Source: Salipiger aestuarii (lineage in GTDB: Bacteria; Pseudomonadota; Alphaproteobacteria; Rhodobacterales; Rhodobacteraceae). Taken from it: a DNA stretch of 64,000 bases. Positions 24,645 to 33,141 of this stretch are shown one piece after another. Numbering within the stretch: the stretch's first letter is position 1; each line of letters opens with the position of its first letter. The stretch covers positions 1 through 64,000 of the forward strand of contig NZ_QLMG01000022.1 of NCBI RefSeq assembly GCF_003259905.1, read 5' to 3'. The position numbers and the translations under genes are program-made. The notes under the pieces were generated by a model, which did not search any database, was not told the origin of the DNA, and saw only the letters and a program-made list of their open reading frames with translations.

Positions 24645-26876
24645 ATGACACAGTCCTACACCCGCTCAATCTCGGCGCTTGCCCTTGGGGCGGCGCTTGC
24701 CGTCAGCCCGCTTGCGTCCGTCGCGCAGGATACCGGCGTGACGCCCGAACAGGCCCCGGCCACGCCGGACGCTCCAGTAATTACCCCGGACGAAACCGCC
24801 CCCCCGGCGCCCGCGGAACAGACCGCGCCCGACGCCGCCCCCGGCGCATCCGCCGACGAGACCGCGCCCGATGCGCCCCCGGAAGCGCCGCCAGAAGCCG
24901 CCGACGACTCGGCGCAGGCCCCGGCCGAGGACCCGCTTGCCGCCGCGCCCTATCCCGCCAATACTCCCCGCGAGGTCGGTGCCGACTGGCCGACCTGGGG
25001 CGGCGATGAACGGGCGCAACGATATTCTCCGCTTGACCAGATCACGCCCGAAAATGTCGCGCAGCTCGAACGGGCCTGGGTGTATCACACCGGCGATCTG
25101 CCCTCCGGCGAGACCGAGGGCAAGTATTCGCCCGAAAACACCCCGCTCAAGGTCGGCGACGACCTGCTGATGTGCACCGCCATGAACATCCTGATCTCGG
25201 TCGATGCCAGAACAGGCGAAGAGAACTGGCGCTACAATCCCGATGTGCCCGCCGAGGCGATCCCCTATGGCGCGACCTGTCGCGGCGTGTCGGTCTGGAC
25301 CGACCCCGCCAAGGCCGAAGGCGACGCCTGCGCCACCCGCGTGATAGAAGCCACCATCGACGCCCGCCTGATCGCGGTCGACACCGAGACGGGCGAGCCC
25401 TGCGCCGATTTCGGCGACAACGGCAACGTCGATCTGTGGGAGGGTATCGGGGAAAAGGTCCCCGGCTGGTACGCCGTGACCGCCCCGCCCGCCATCGTGC
25501 GCGGCGTTGTCGTCACCGGCGCGCAGGTCAAGGACGGCCAGGCCGAAGACGCGCCTTCTGGCGTGGTTCGCGGCTATGACGCGCGCAGCGGCGACATGGT
25601 CTGGGCCTGGGATCTCGCCGCGCCGGACGAGATGCGCAACGGCCCGCCCGAGGGCAGGACCTACACCCGCGGCACCCCCAACATGTGGACCACCGCAACC
25701 GGCGACGAAGACCTCGGCCTGGTTTACCTGCCCCTTGGCAACTCGTCGGTCGATTACTACGGCTCGAACCGCTCTGACGCGGAAAACGAATACGCCACAT
25801 CGCTGGTCGCGCTCGACGCCACGACGGGCGAGGAACGGTGGAAATTCCAGACCGTGCGCCACGACGTGTGGGATTACGACCTTGGCAGCCAGGCCAGCCT
25901 GCTCGACTATCGGGGCACCCCGGCGGTGCTGCTCGCGTCCAAACAGGGCGACGTCTACATCCTGAACCGCGAAACCGGCGAACCGCTGACCCCGGTCGGC
26001 GAAATCACCGGCGTGCCGCAGGGCGACATCGAACCCGACTTCATCGCCGACAGCCAACCGGTGTCGGATTTCTTCAGTATCCGCAAACCGGACCTGACCG
26101 AACAGGACATGTGGGGCTTTACCCCGATCGACCAGCTGTTCTGCCGCATCCGGTTCCGGATGGCGCAATACGACGGCTACCTGACGCCGCCATCGACCGA
26201 TTGGTACATCCAGTACCCCGGCTATAACGGCGGCAACGATTGGGGATCGGTCGCCATCGACCCCGAACGCAAGCTCATGGTGATGAACTACAACGACGTG
26301 CCCAACTACAACCGTCTGGTGCCCCGCGAAGACGCCGATGCCGCAGGCTGGCGGCCGATCAACGAGTCCGGCAACGAAGGGTCCGGCGGGGCCGAAGGTG
26401 CCGGCGATCCGCAAACCGGCGCCCCCTATGCCATCCAGGTCAACGCCGGCTGGCAATCGGAACTGACGGGGATGCCCTGTACGTCGCCGCCATATGGCGG
26501 CATTACCGCCGTCGATCTGGAAACCGGCGAACAGGTATGGGATACCCCCCTTGGCACCGCGCGCCGCAATGGCCCGTTCGGGATCCCGTCGATGCTGCCG
26601 ATCAAGATCGGCACCCCGAACAACGGCGGTTCGGTGATCACCCGGGGTGGCCTGATCTTCATCGGCGCCGCCACCGACAACCTGTTCCGCGCCATCGACA
26701 TGGAAACGGGCGAAACCCTGTGGTCCGACGCGATGGATCAGGGCGGTCAGGCCAACCCGATCAGCTACGAAGTCGACGGCGTGCAATATGTCGTCATCGG
26801 ACCGGGCGGGCACCACTTCATGCGCGCGCCCGTCGGCGATGCGCTGATCGCCTACAAACTGCCCTCGGGGTCATGA
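24645..26876 (+). CDS. PQQ-dependent membrane-type dehydrogenase, glucose/quinate/shikimate family, propeller subunit
   Basis: A 743-aa periplasmic quinoprotein. The signal peptide is about residues 1-25 (ALALGAALAVSPLASVAQD). Residues about 28-105 are a Pro/Ala/Glu/Asp-rich low-complexity linker. The eight-bladed propeller follows with WPTWGGDERAQRYSPLDQI, blade motifs such as DARTGEENWRY, DATTGEERWKFQ and ETGEQVWDTPLG, the HDVWDYDL segment near PQQ, and a C-terminal GGHHFM...LIAYKLP. It oxidises a sugar or polyol and passes electrons to ubiquinone. The usual N-terminal membrane domain is not fused but encoded by the gene just upstream. No PQQ biosynthesis genes are in the window. The substrate cannot be fixed from sequence. 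Confidence 0.88.
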   Translation: MTQSYTRSISALALGAALAVSPLASVAQDTGVTPEQAPATPDAPVITPDETAPPAPAEQTAPDAAPGASADETAPDAPPEAPPEAADDSAQAPAEDPLAAAPYPANTPREVGADWPTWGGDERAQRYSPLDQITPENVAQLERAWVYHTGDLPSGETEGKYSPENTPLKVGDDLLMCTAMNILISVDARTGEENWRYNPDVPAEAIPYGATCRGVSVWTDPAKAEGDACATRVIEATIDARLIAVDTETGEPCADFGDNGNVDLWEGIGEKVPGWYAVTAPPAIVRGVVVTGAQVKDGQAEDAPSGVVRGYDARSGDMVWAWDLAAPDEMRNGPPEGRTYTRGTPNMWTTATGDEDLGLVYLPLGNSSVDYYGSNRSDAENEYATSLVALDATTGEERWKFQTVRHDVWDYDLGSQASLLDYRGTPAVLLASKQGDVYILNRETGEPLTPVGEITGVPQGDIEPDFIADSQPVSDFFSIRKPDLTEQDMWGFTPIDQLFCRIRFRMAQYDGYLTPPSTDWYIQYPGYNGGNDWGSVAIDPERKLMVMNYNDVPNYNRLVPREDADAAGWRPINESGNEGSGGAEGAGDPQTGAPYAIQVNAGWQSELTGMPCTSPPYGGITAVDLETGEQVWDTPLGTARRNGPFGIPSMLPIKIGTPNNGGSVITRGGLIFIGAATDNLFRAIDMETGETLWSDAMDQGGQANPISYEVDGVQYVVIGPGGHHFMRAPVGDALIAYKLPSGS

Positions 26877-26965
26877 TGTATCGGGGTCGCGTCACCGCGC
26901 GGCCCCTTTGCATCCCCCCGCCCTTCATCTTGCCAGATAAACTCCGGGGGTGAGGCCGCAAGGCC

Positions 26966-26987
26966 GAGGGGGCTGGCCCCCTCTTTT
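26966..26987 (+). terminator. Terminator after the PQQ dehydrogenase operon
   Basis: GAGGGGG and CCCCCTC pair around CTGG, followed by TTTT. The preceding bases, CTTCATCTTGCCAGATAAAC then TCCGGGGG, resemble a 3'-end motif I recall as frequent in Rhodobacteraceae genomes. It also shields the convergent GntR gene. Confidence 0.65.
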
Positions 26988-27016
26988 CCGTCACTGCGCC
27001 CCGCCAGGCCAACGCT

Positions 27017-27787
27017 TCAGCCGCGCGGCCGCACCCGTTCGAACCGCTGGCGAGCGATGTCCTCATCGCGTTCGGCGCGCCGGTCGGCGGCCAGCGCGGT
27101 CTCGACATAGGCTAGATGCGCGACGACCGCCGCGCGGGCGGCACCGGGGTCGCGGGCCTGCAAGGCGGTGTTGATGCTGCGATGCTGATCCAGAAGGGCC
27201 TCGCGCGTGGTGCGCTGCTTGAACATCACCTGCCGGTTGTAGAACACGCCCTCGCGCAAGAGCTGATACATCGACCGCATCATGTGCAGCATCATCACGT
27301 TATGGCTGGCCTCGACGATCGCCAGGTGGAAATCCGCGTCCAGCCGGGCCTCGTCGTTGGGATTGCGCTTGCCATGCGCCGTCTCCATCTGCACGAACAG
27401 CGCGTCGATGACGCGAAGATCCGTCTCGGTTCCGCTCACGGCCGCACGCTCGGCGGCAAGCCCTTCCATGTCCCTGCGAAAATCCAGATAGTCGAACACC
27501 GCTTCGTCGTGCCGCGAAAAAAGCTGCACCAGCGTTTCCGAAAAGGCCGATCCCAGCGCTTCGGTGACAAAAATTCCCGCCCCGGCCCTTGCGGCAAGCA
27601 GGCCCCGTTCGGACAGGTCGGCCACCGCTTCGCGCAGGCTGGGGCGCGACACGCCAAGCCGCTCGGAGAGCTCGCGTTCCGAGGGCAGTCGTTCGCCGGG
27701 ACGCAGGATTCCGCGCAGGATCAGCTCTTCGATCTGGCGGACCACGGCCGAAGACAGTTTTTCGGAATGCACGGGGCGAAAGGGCAT
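27017..27787 (-). CDS. GntR-family (FCD subgroup) transcriptional regulator
   Basis: A 256-aa DNA-binding protein. The winged helix is N-terminal (ILRGILRPGERLPSERELSERLGVSRPSLREAVADLSERGLL, about 20-65) and a FadR C-terminal (FCD) all-helical domain follows (about 90-235). The latter has DADFHLAIVEASHN and later histidines that usually bind a metal and a carboxylate ligand, as in PdhR/LldR/GlcC relatives. The effector is unknown. A 19-bp inverted repeat (TGGTCA-N7-TGACCA) lies 25 bases upstream of the start and is a likely autoregulatory operator. It follows moaE on the same strand but is separated by this site, so it is probably its own unit. Confidence 0.88.
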   Translation of the reverse strand: MPFRPVHSEKLSSAVVRQIEELILRGILRPGERLPSERELSERLGVSRPSLREAVADLSERGLLAARAGAGIFVTEALGSAFSETLVQLFSRHDEAVFDYLDFRRDMEGLAAERAAVSGTETDLRVIDALFVQMETAHGKRNPNDEARLDADFHLAIVEASHNVMMLHMMRSMYQLLREGVFYNRQVMFKQRTTREALLDQHRSINTALQARDPGAARAAVVAHLAYVETALAADRRAERDEDIARQRFERVRPRG

Positions 27788-27811
27788 GAGAAGCTCAGAT
27801 TAAGGTCGAAT

Positions 27812-27830
27812 TGGTCAGATCATATGACCA
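27812..27830. promoter_or_regulatory. Candidate operator of the GntR regulator
   Basis: TGGTCA-GATCATA-TGACCA is a perfect 6-7-6 inverted repeat just upstream of the GntR start codon. The TGGT...ACCA arms resemble those of PdhR/LldR-type sites, but with a wider spacer. Confidence 0.5.
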
Positions 27831-27849
27831 GACAGGCCACGCGTCCAGC

Positions 27850-28296
27850 CTACCAGCGTTTCAGCGCCGCCTCGTCCTCATCCCTGGCTGTGACCCAGGA
27901 CCGGGCGCCCGCCGCGGTTTCCTTCTTCCAGAAGGGCGCGCGGGATTTAAGGTAGTCCATCAGGAATTGTGCGGACTCGAACGCGTCCTTGCGGTGGGCC
28001 GAGGCGGTGGCGACCATCATGATACGCTCGCCCGCCGCCATCTCGCCGTAGCGATGGATGACCAGAACCTCGCCCAGCGACCAGCGGGCTTCGGCCTCGC
28101 GGGCGATGGCGTCCAGCGCCTTTTCGGTCATGCCGGGGTAATGTTCGATCGCCATGCCGTCGAGCGATCCTGACAGGTCGCGCACCACGCCGGAAAACGT
28201 CACCACGGCGCCCAGATCGGTGCGCCCGGCGGCAAAACCGTCCGCCTCGGCGCCGAAATCGAAGGGCGCTTCTTGCACCAGGATCCGGATGGCCAT
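27850..28296 (-). CDS. moaE: Molybdopterin synthase catalytic subunit
   Basis: A 148-aa large subunit of molybdopterin synthase, which with MoaD inserts the dithiolene sulfurs into cyclic pyranopterin phosphate. Typical parts are GAVVTFSGVVRD, AIEHYPGMTEKALDAIA, VLVIHRYGEMAAGERIMMVATAS and AHRKDAFESAQFLMDYLKSRAPFWKKE, whose lysines are the catalytic region. It follows moaD by 2 bp in a pgsA-moaD-moaE operon. Confidence 0.95.
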   Translation of the reverse strand: MAIRILVQEAPFDFGAEADGFAAGRTDLGAVVTFSGVVRDLSGSLDGMAIEHYPGMTEKALDAIAREAEARWSLGEVLVIHRYGEMAAGERIMMVATASAHRKDAFESAQFLMDYLKSRAPFWKKETAAGARSWVTARDEDEAALKRW

Positions 28297-28298
28297 GG

Positions 28299-28547
28299 TC
28301 AGCCCCCGGTCATCGGTGGGAAAAAGGCGATCTCGCGCACGCCCGCAAGCGGCGCATCGAAATCCGCCAGTTCCTGATCCACCGCCACCCGCAGGGCGCT
28401 CAGGTCGGAAAAGGCAAGATCATAGCGTTCCTCGCGGGCGCGCAATTCGGTCACAAGATCGGCGACGGTCACGGCAGAGCTGTCGATCCGTTCCTTTGGC
28501 AGGCCAATCCGTTCACGCACCCAGGCGAAATACAGAACGTCGATCAT
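28299..28547 (-). CDS. moaD: Molybdopterin synthase sulfur-carrier subunit
   Basis: An 82-aa ubiquitin-like protein ending in the essential Gly-Gly (FPPMTGG), which is thiocarboxylated to carry sulfur. It begins MIDVLYFAWVRERIG. The start at 28547 overlaps the pgsA stop (ATGA), so translation is coupled. MoaE follows directly. Confidence 0.93.
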   Translation of the reverse strand: MIDVLYFAWVRERIGLPKERIDSSAVTVADLVTELRAREERYDLAFSDLSALRVAVDQELADFDAPLAGVREIAFFPPMTGG

Positions 28548-29209
28548 GCGCCGTCCCTCAGATGCGGCATCGCCTTCATGAAATAATCCCATCCGGTGAC
28601 CAGCGTCAAAGTTGCGGCGATCCAAAGCAGGGTCAGCCCCAGGTAGCCAGTATAGACCATGCCCTGTTCCTTCCAGATCAGGCCATGCACGTCGGCGGCC
28701 TCACGGCTGAGGATGGCGCTGACCTGCACCGGGTCCAGCCCCTCGACGCTGACCGCAAGGTAATGTTCGAAAACCCCCTGTGCGAACAGCACCGCGATGG
28801 CGACCATCTGAAAGGTGGTTTTCCATTTCGCCAGTTTCGTCACCTTCAGCGTGCCGGCCACATCGCCCAGAAATTCGCGCATTCCGGACACGAACACTTC
28901 GCGGAACAGAATCACCGTGGCGGGCAGCACCAGCCAGGGTGACATCGACGAATAGCCGACGATCACCATCAGGGCGATCAGCACCATCGCCTTGTCTGCG
29001 ATCGGGTCCAGCATGGCCCCAAGCTTGCTTTCAAGCGCCCAGGCACGGGCGATATATCCGTCGAACCAGTCGGTGGCGGCGGCGCCGATAAACAGCAGCA
29101 GCGCGAACCAGTCCGCCAGCGGGCGCGAAAAATACAGGAACATCACCGCCACGCCGGGTGCGGCGAGAAGACGGAGCGCGGTGAGTGTATTGGGCAGGGT
29201 CCAGCGCAT
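28544..29209 (-). CDS. pgsA: CDP-diacylglycerol--glycerol-3-phosphate 3-phosphatidyltransferase
   Basis: A 221-aa inner-membrane enzyme making phosphatidylglycerol phosphate. The CDP-alcohol phosphotransferase signature is complete: DWFDGYIARAW...LGAMLDPIADK, with the conserved Asp, Gly, Arg and the final D-x3-D. About five hydrophobic helices surround it. MRWTLPNTLTALRLLAAPG is the standard N-terminus. It is first in the operon with moaD and moaE. Bases 29210-29313, before recO, hold no gene. Confidence 0.95.
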   Translation of the reverse strand: MRWTLPNTLTALRLLAAPGVAVMFLYFSRPLADWFALLLFIGAAATDWFDGYIARAWALESKLGAMLDPIADKAMVLIALMVIVGYSSMSPWLVLPATVILFREVFVSGMREFLGDVAGTLKVTKLAKWKTTFQMVAIAVLFAQGVFEHYLAVSVEGLDPVQVSAILSREAADVHGLIWKEQGMVYTGYLGLTLLWIAATLTLVTGWDYFMKAMPHLRDGA

Positions 29210-29313
29210 GAAACGATAGTTAGCGCGGTTTTTGGCGAGGGGAAAGCCAAGCTTTCGCGATAGTTAACTTGTTGGCGAAATGGGGGCGGCGGCGGCGCGC
29301 GATCTTGCCGAAA

Positions 29314-30036
29314 TCAGGCGCGGGCGAGCCGCTCGATCCAGACGGCGCGGGCGGGGGGCAGCGGCTTGTCGCGCAACTCGAACGCCAGCCGGGTTTCCAG
29401 GAAATGCCCGGTGGTGGAAAGCGCGGCGAGGATGTCGGCGTCGGTAGCGGGTCCCTCGCCCAGCAGGACGGGAGGCAGCGGCAGCAGCCGGTCAGCCCAG
29501 TCGCCAGCTCCTTGTGCCGAAACCGCGCGCCCGGTGCGCGGTGACACATAGGTCAACGACTCGTTGGTGCCGGTGACCGCGCAGGCGGACAGATCCAGCC
29601 CGAACCCCATTTCATCCAGCAACGCCAGTTCCCAGCGCAGATAGCCCAGCGGCCACAGGTCGGACTGGCCCAGCAGGTCCAGCAGCGCCTCGGTCCGGTG
29701 GTAGAGCGCGGGATGGGATTCGCGTTCCGGCAGGCAAAAGCCAAGCAGGGCGGTCACTGCGTTCAGCCCGGCCAGCGCCAGCCGGTCGCCAAGCGCGGCG
29801 GCCGCGCGCGAGCGTTGCGGTTCGACCGTGTAGGCGCCCATGTGATCTTCGAGCCGGGCGCGCCAGGAAAGGTCAAGCTGGGCCCCGGGTTGCAGCGACG
29901 GCGCGATTCGGCGCGACGTGCCGCCGCGCAGGATGCCCAGATGGCGACCGTGTTCGGCGGTGAAAACTTCGAGTATCGCCGAGGTCTCGCCGTGTTTGCG
30001 GGCTGAAAGCAGAATGCCGGTGTCGCGCCAATCCAT
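29314..30036 (-). CDS. recO: DNA repair protein RecO
   Basis: A 240-aa recombination mediator of the RecFOR pathway that loads RecA on SSB-coated gaps. The N-terminal OB-fold begins [24 protein letters not shown] and contains RHLGILRGG. The helical C-terminal part includes [21 protein letters not shown], typical for alphaproteobacterial RecO; the usual zinc-binding cysteines are largely absent. The ATG at 30036 gives standard length. It is usually downstream of lepB-rnc-era in this group, whereas here era is at 41.4 kb. Confidence 0.92.
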   Translation of the reverse strand: MDWRDTGILLSARKHGETSAILEVFTAEHGRHLGILRGGTSRRIAPSLQPGAQLDLSWRARLEDHMGAYTVEPQRSRAAAALGDRLALAGLNAVTALLGFCLPERESHPALYHRTEALLDLLGQSDLWPLGYLRWELALLDEMGFGLDLSACAVTGTNESLTYVSPRTGRAVSAQGAGDWADRLLPLPPVLLGEGPATDADILAALSTTGHFLETRLAFELRDKPLPPARAVWIERLARA

Positions 30037-30102
30037 GGGGCCGTTATCCTATGCACCGGGGCGCCCCGCAAGACGCTCGGTGCGCGCCCTGCCCGGAAAC
30101 GC

Positions 30103-30128
30103 AAAACGCGGCATCCGAAGATGCCGCG
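30103..30128 (-). terminator. Terminator of the cold-shock gene
   Basis: On the minus strand CGCGGCATC-TTCG-GATGCCGCG is a perfect 9-bp stem with a TTCG tetraloop, followed by TTTT. It is 34 bases past the cold-shock stop codon. Confidence 0.85.
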
Positions 30129-30161
30129 CTGCGATCTCGATCCGCTGAGGGACCGAACAGC

Positions 30162-30368
30162 TTATGCGAGGGCGAGGTTCGACGCCGACTCACGACCGTC
30201 ACGGCCGGATTCGATGTCAAAGGTCACCTTCTGGTCGTCACGCAGGCCGGTCAGGCCAGCACGCTCGACTGCGGAGATGTGCACGAACACGTCCTTGCCG
30301 CCATTGTCGGGTGCGATGAAGCCGAAGCCTTTGGTGGTGTTGAACCATTTCACGGTGCCAGTAGCCAT
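30162..30368 (-). CDS. Cold-shock protein (CspA family)
   Basis: A 68-aa single cold-shock domain RNA chaperone with both nucleic-acid motifs: KGFGFI (RNP1) and VFVHIS (RNP2). It begins MATGTVKWFNTTKGFGFIAP. AAAGGAGAC precedes the ATG at 30368. A terminator follows. Upstream is a stretch of over 500 bases without a convincing gene, which leaves room for the long 5' leader that cold-shock messages often have. Confidence 0.95.
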   Translation of the reverse strand: MATGTVKWFNTTKGFGFIAPDNGGKDVFVHISAVERAGLTGLRDDQKVTFDIESGRDGRESASNLALA

Positions 30369-30897
30369 CCGTAGTCTCCTTTTGGTGTCTGTCCGCAACA
30401 TGCGACAGGTCGGCGTAGTCAGTCCGGATCGATAGCCTGAACGCCGTTTGAAGGGAGACAGTGGTCGATAAAGAAAGAGGTCTGCACTTGTCTTCTACGC
30501 ATGTTTCGCGAGTCGGGCAAGGGGTTTTTGAAAGCCGGCAGCGGGTCGGTTTGAAATCAATACTCTGCGGTCTGATCTGCCTGAAAGCACACCGAACCGC
30601 TACCAGCCTGGGCGCAAACAAACAGGGCGCGTGCGTGCGATCGCGCGCGTGCAGGGTGGGAGGCCCACCAAGCCGTTCGCGATTTGCGATGCGGCGGGGC
30701 CCGCTACGCATGTTCATGAGGGTAGGACAGGTCAGCGACGATCACGGAGCACAGGCCCTTTCCGATGCGCGGCCCGCAGCCACATGGCTGCTTGCTGAGC
30801 GTAGCCAGGATTCGGAAAGATGCAGAGAAATCTCGCAGGACAAAAAGATACGCCACTGTATCCCCAAAGCGAAAAGCCGGAAGGACCCTGTGAACGA
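30369..30897. other. Gene-poor stretch upstream of the cold-shock gene
   Basis: Open frames here have no recognisable domain, Shine-Dalgarno or family pattern. The part nearest the cold-shock gene should contain its promoter and leader; an imperfect GTCGCA/TGCGGAC hairpin lies just before its ribosome binding site. The remainder ends where the first insertion-sequence remnant begins at 30898. Confidence 0.5.
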
Positions 30898-31294
30898 TGA
30901 ACTACCCCCCGAAATTCGGACACTGGCGTAGACTGCGATTTGTTGCCTGTTGATCTTCACCACGAAGGAGGTCGCCGATGTCGCAACGGAAGCAACATCA
31001 TCCAGAATCCAAAGCCAAGGTGACGTTGGAAGCGCAAAAAGACGAAGAGACGGTCAGCGAGCCGGCCAGTCGGTTCGGGGCCCACCCCACGATGATCCAT
31101 CAATCGAAGCGGGCTCTACTTGAAGGCGCGTCAGGCGTATTTCAGCGCGACGGCCGGAAGATCCCGGAAGTCAATGAAGAGCAGGTCAAAGACTTGCATG
31201 CCAAGTTTGGGGCGCCGGCCGTCGCCAACGGCTTTTCGGCCAGAAAGCTCAAACCCTGGACCGGCAAGTGAGGCGCAAGATGATTGCGCCTGGC
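30898..31294 (+). mobile_element. IS3-family fragment: left end and orfA
   Basis: The segment opens with TGAACTACCCCCCGAAATTC, an IS3-type left end. OrfA starts at 30978 (MSQRKQHHPESKAKVTLEAQ), with a helix-turn-helix region resembling IS3 OrfA proteins (SRFGAHPTMIHQSKRALLEGA) and KPWTGK before a stop at 31269-31271. The continuation towards orfB (RRKMIAPG, another frame) is cut at about 31294, where the left end of an IS481-type element begins. It is inactive: orfB is absent. Confidence 0.65.
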
Positions 31295-31569
31295 TGTTTG
31301 ATCCCATGGTTTGGTGGTGCGATCTGTTCGTTGGAATGGAAGGAAGCATTACGGGGCAAGGTCGCCCTGGGAGCGCCACGACCACCTTCGCCGTCAGGGC
31401 TGCAATACAGCGATCACAAGCTTCGATCGCGGAGCTTGCTCGGGAACTGGGCATCGACCCGACGCTCGTTTCCAAGTGGCGTAAGCGGGCGTCGGCCGAA
31501 GACTCGAAGACAGGCCCAAAGGAGCCGCGATCAACGGTGCTGCGGTCGAATTCTAACGGTGGCTCCTAG
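31295..31569 (+). mobile_element. IS481-type fragment inserted in the IS3 remnant
   Basis: It begins with TGTTTGATCCCATGG, equivalent to the left end at 63034. From 31336 it encodes about 70 residues (AVRAAIQRSQASIAELAREL, VSKWRKRA, KTGPKEPRSTVL) of the N-terminal helix-turn-helix of this transposase. The frame then runs into unrelated sequence and stops at 31569; the catalytic DDE domain is missing. A shorter, more decayed copy lies at 63034-63180. Confidence 0.6.
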
Positions 31570-31769
31570 CTCGATATCAGCAATTCCTGATGCGCGCACT
31601 GCACCCCCGAAGCAATAGCGATGCCATAGGATGTGCTCCGGTCGGCAAGATGGAAGTCGACGGAGAGGCTGCGTCGCACCGGAACGTCGTTCAGTGCCAG
31701 GCAGGATGAACCGCCCCTGAGGCTTGACAGCTTCTCGGCGATGTCGGCGCGCCCAAACAGGGCTTTGGC
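31566..31769 (-). other. Unidentified coding-like scrap between insertion sequences
   Basis: On the minus strand about 65 codons read without a stop, including SSCLALNDVPVRRSLSVDFH and DRSTSYGIAIASG before a stop at 31566. It looks like the C-terminal end of a former gene whose upstream part was cut by the IS3 element at 31770. I do not recognise the family. Confidence 0.3.
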
Positions 31770-31835
31770 TGACCTGTCCCCCCGAAGTTCCCTCAGTCTG
31801 ATGTAGAGTCTGCCCAACCTGAAGGAGCAGACGAG

Positions 31836-32099
31836 ATGAGGAAAAGCCGTTTCACTGAAGCGCAGATAATCGGGATGATCAATGAGCAGGAGGCTGGTTT
31901 GCCGACGGCGGAGCTGTGCCGGAAGCACGGCCTGAGCCCTGCGACGTTCTACAAGCTGAAGGCCAAGTATGGCGGAATGGATTTGTCCGACGCTAAACGC
32001 CTGAAGCAGCTCTAGGATGAGAACGCGAAGCTGAAGCGCCCGGTGGCAGATGTCATGCTGGAAAATGTTGTGCTGAAGGATCTTCCGGGAAAGCCCTGA
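31836..32099 (+). pseudogene. IS3 OrfA with internal amber codon
   Basis: It opens MRKSRFTEAQIIGMINEQEA and reads the helix-turn-helix PTAELCRKHGLSPATFYKLK of IS3 OrfA. At 32013-32015 a TAG interrupts the frame where relatives have Glu (LEDENAKLK); the leucine-zipper part continues in frame behind it to a TGA at 32097-32099. One base change (GAG to TAG) explains it. Confidence 0.8.
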
Positions 32100-32107
32100 C
32101 GACGCCG

Positions 32108-33025
32108 ATGCAACGGCGGGACGCAGCGCTGCGGGCGCTGCGGGATCATCCGATCTCTCAACGCCGGGTCTGCGTCCTGATCGGTGTCGATCCGCAGACC
32201 GTGCGGCGCGAGAGGTCGCCCGACACCCCGGAGATCCGTCTGGAAATGAACAAGATTGCCGAGACGCGGCGCCGGTTCGGCTATCGGCGCATTGGCGTCC
32301 TGCTGGAGCGCGGCGGCATGATTATGAACGAAAGGAAGCTCTACCGGATTTACCGGGAAGAGGGCCTGACAGTGCGCCGCCGTAGAGGCCGGCAACGGGC
32401 GCGAGGCAGCCGCACACCAATGCCAGTGTCATTGCGCCCGAACCGGCGCTGGTCCCTGGACGTCCTGTCCGACACTTTCGGGGCCTTTCGCAAATTCGCT
32501 CGCCATTGTTCTTGAACCAATGGCGCACAATGGCTCGCCCTGGCGGTCAATGACGATTGCTGCCGCGACACCCTGTGCCTGGTCCCCGACACCAGCATCT
32601 CCGGGGCCAGGGTTGCAAAAGGAGCTGGATGCGCTGGTTCGGATCTACGGGAAACCCGCTTGTATGGTTTCCGACAACGGAACGGAGTTCACCAGCAAAG
32701 CGATCCTGAAATGGGCAAACGACAACGAGGTCGAGTGGCGTTACATCGATCCCGGCAAGCCGCAGCACAATGGTTATATTGGGTCATTCAACGGCAGCTT
32801 GCGCGACGCATGCCTCACGAGGAAATCTTCGACAGCCTTGCCGACGCCCGCCGAACGCTGGCCCTCTGGCGCTACGATTGCAACAACGTCAGGCCGCATT
32901 CATCGCTCGGCAACAAGACCCCCGCAGAAGCGCGCCGAGCGCTTGAGCGACTTGATGGCACCGCGCCCGGCGCGCTTGCCACACCCGGAACCGACGAATA
33001 TCAAACCCAAGGACTCTCGTTATGA
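32108..33025 (+). pseudogene. IS3 OrfB transposase, frameshifted and with a mutated catalytic residue
   Basis: Pieces of the DDE integrase domain read in turn. First is RRFGYRRIGVLLERGG...RIYREEGLTVRRRRGR and LRPNRRWSLDVLSDTFGAFR. After a break near 32505 comes ALAVNDDCCRDTLCLVPDTS, and in another frame KPACMVSDNGTEFTS and NDNEVEWRYIDPGKPQHNGY. The residue after GYI is Gly where active IS3 transposases have the catalytic Glu (GYIESFNG). At least two further frame changes follow before the NKTPAEARRAL tail. Not functional. Confidence 0.8.
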
Positions 33026-33141
33026 CTGAGGGACGACCGGAGGGCAGGTCACGGTTCATCGGTGCCAGCGCCTGGACATCGCAGGACGTTCCGCTCGGGT
33101 CCGGCTGTGTGTAACCGACGTTCGGGTCACACCTTGGCGGT

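Larger units (their letters stand above)
31770..33051 (+). mobile_element. Complete but dead IS3-family element with both inverted repeats
   Basis: Left end TGACCTGTCCCCCCGAAG (from 31770) and right end CCGGAGGGCAGGTCA (to 33051) are imperfect inverted repeats of about 28 bp that also share the inner CCCTCAGTC. The 1282-bp element carries orfA and orfB in the usual overlapping IS3 layout. No direct target duplication is visible (GGC left, CGG right), so one flank has been rearranged or the insertion is old. Both frames are broken. Confidence 0.85.

Noticed and set aside
24666-26816. 716-codon open frame opposite the PQQ dehydrogenase
   Set aside because: Antisense to an intact, domain-complete gene; composition is that of a frame shadow.
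30461-30931. 156-codon forward frame upstream of the first IS3 remnant
   Set aside because: No Shine-Dalgarno, no domain, and it runs into the IS3 left end. Treated as non-coding.
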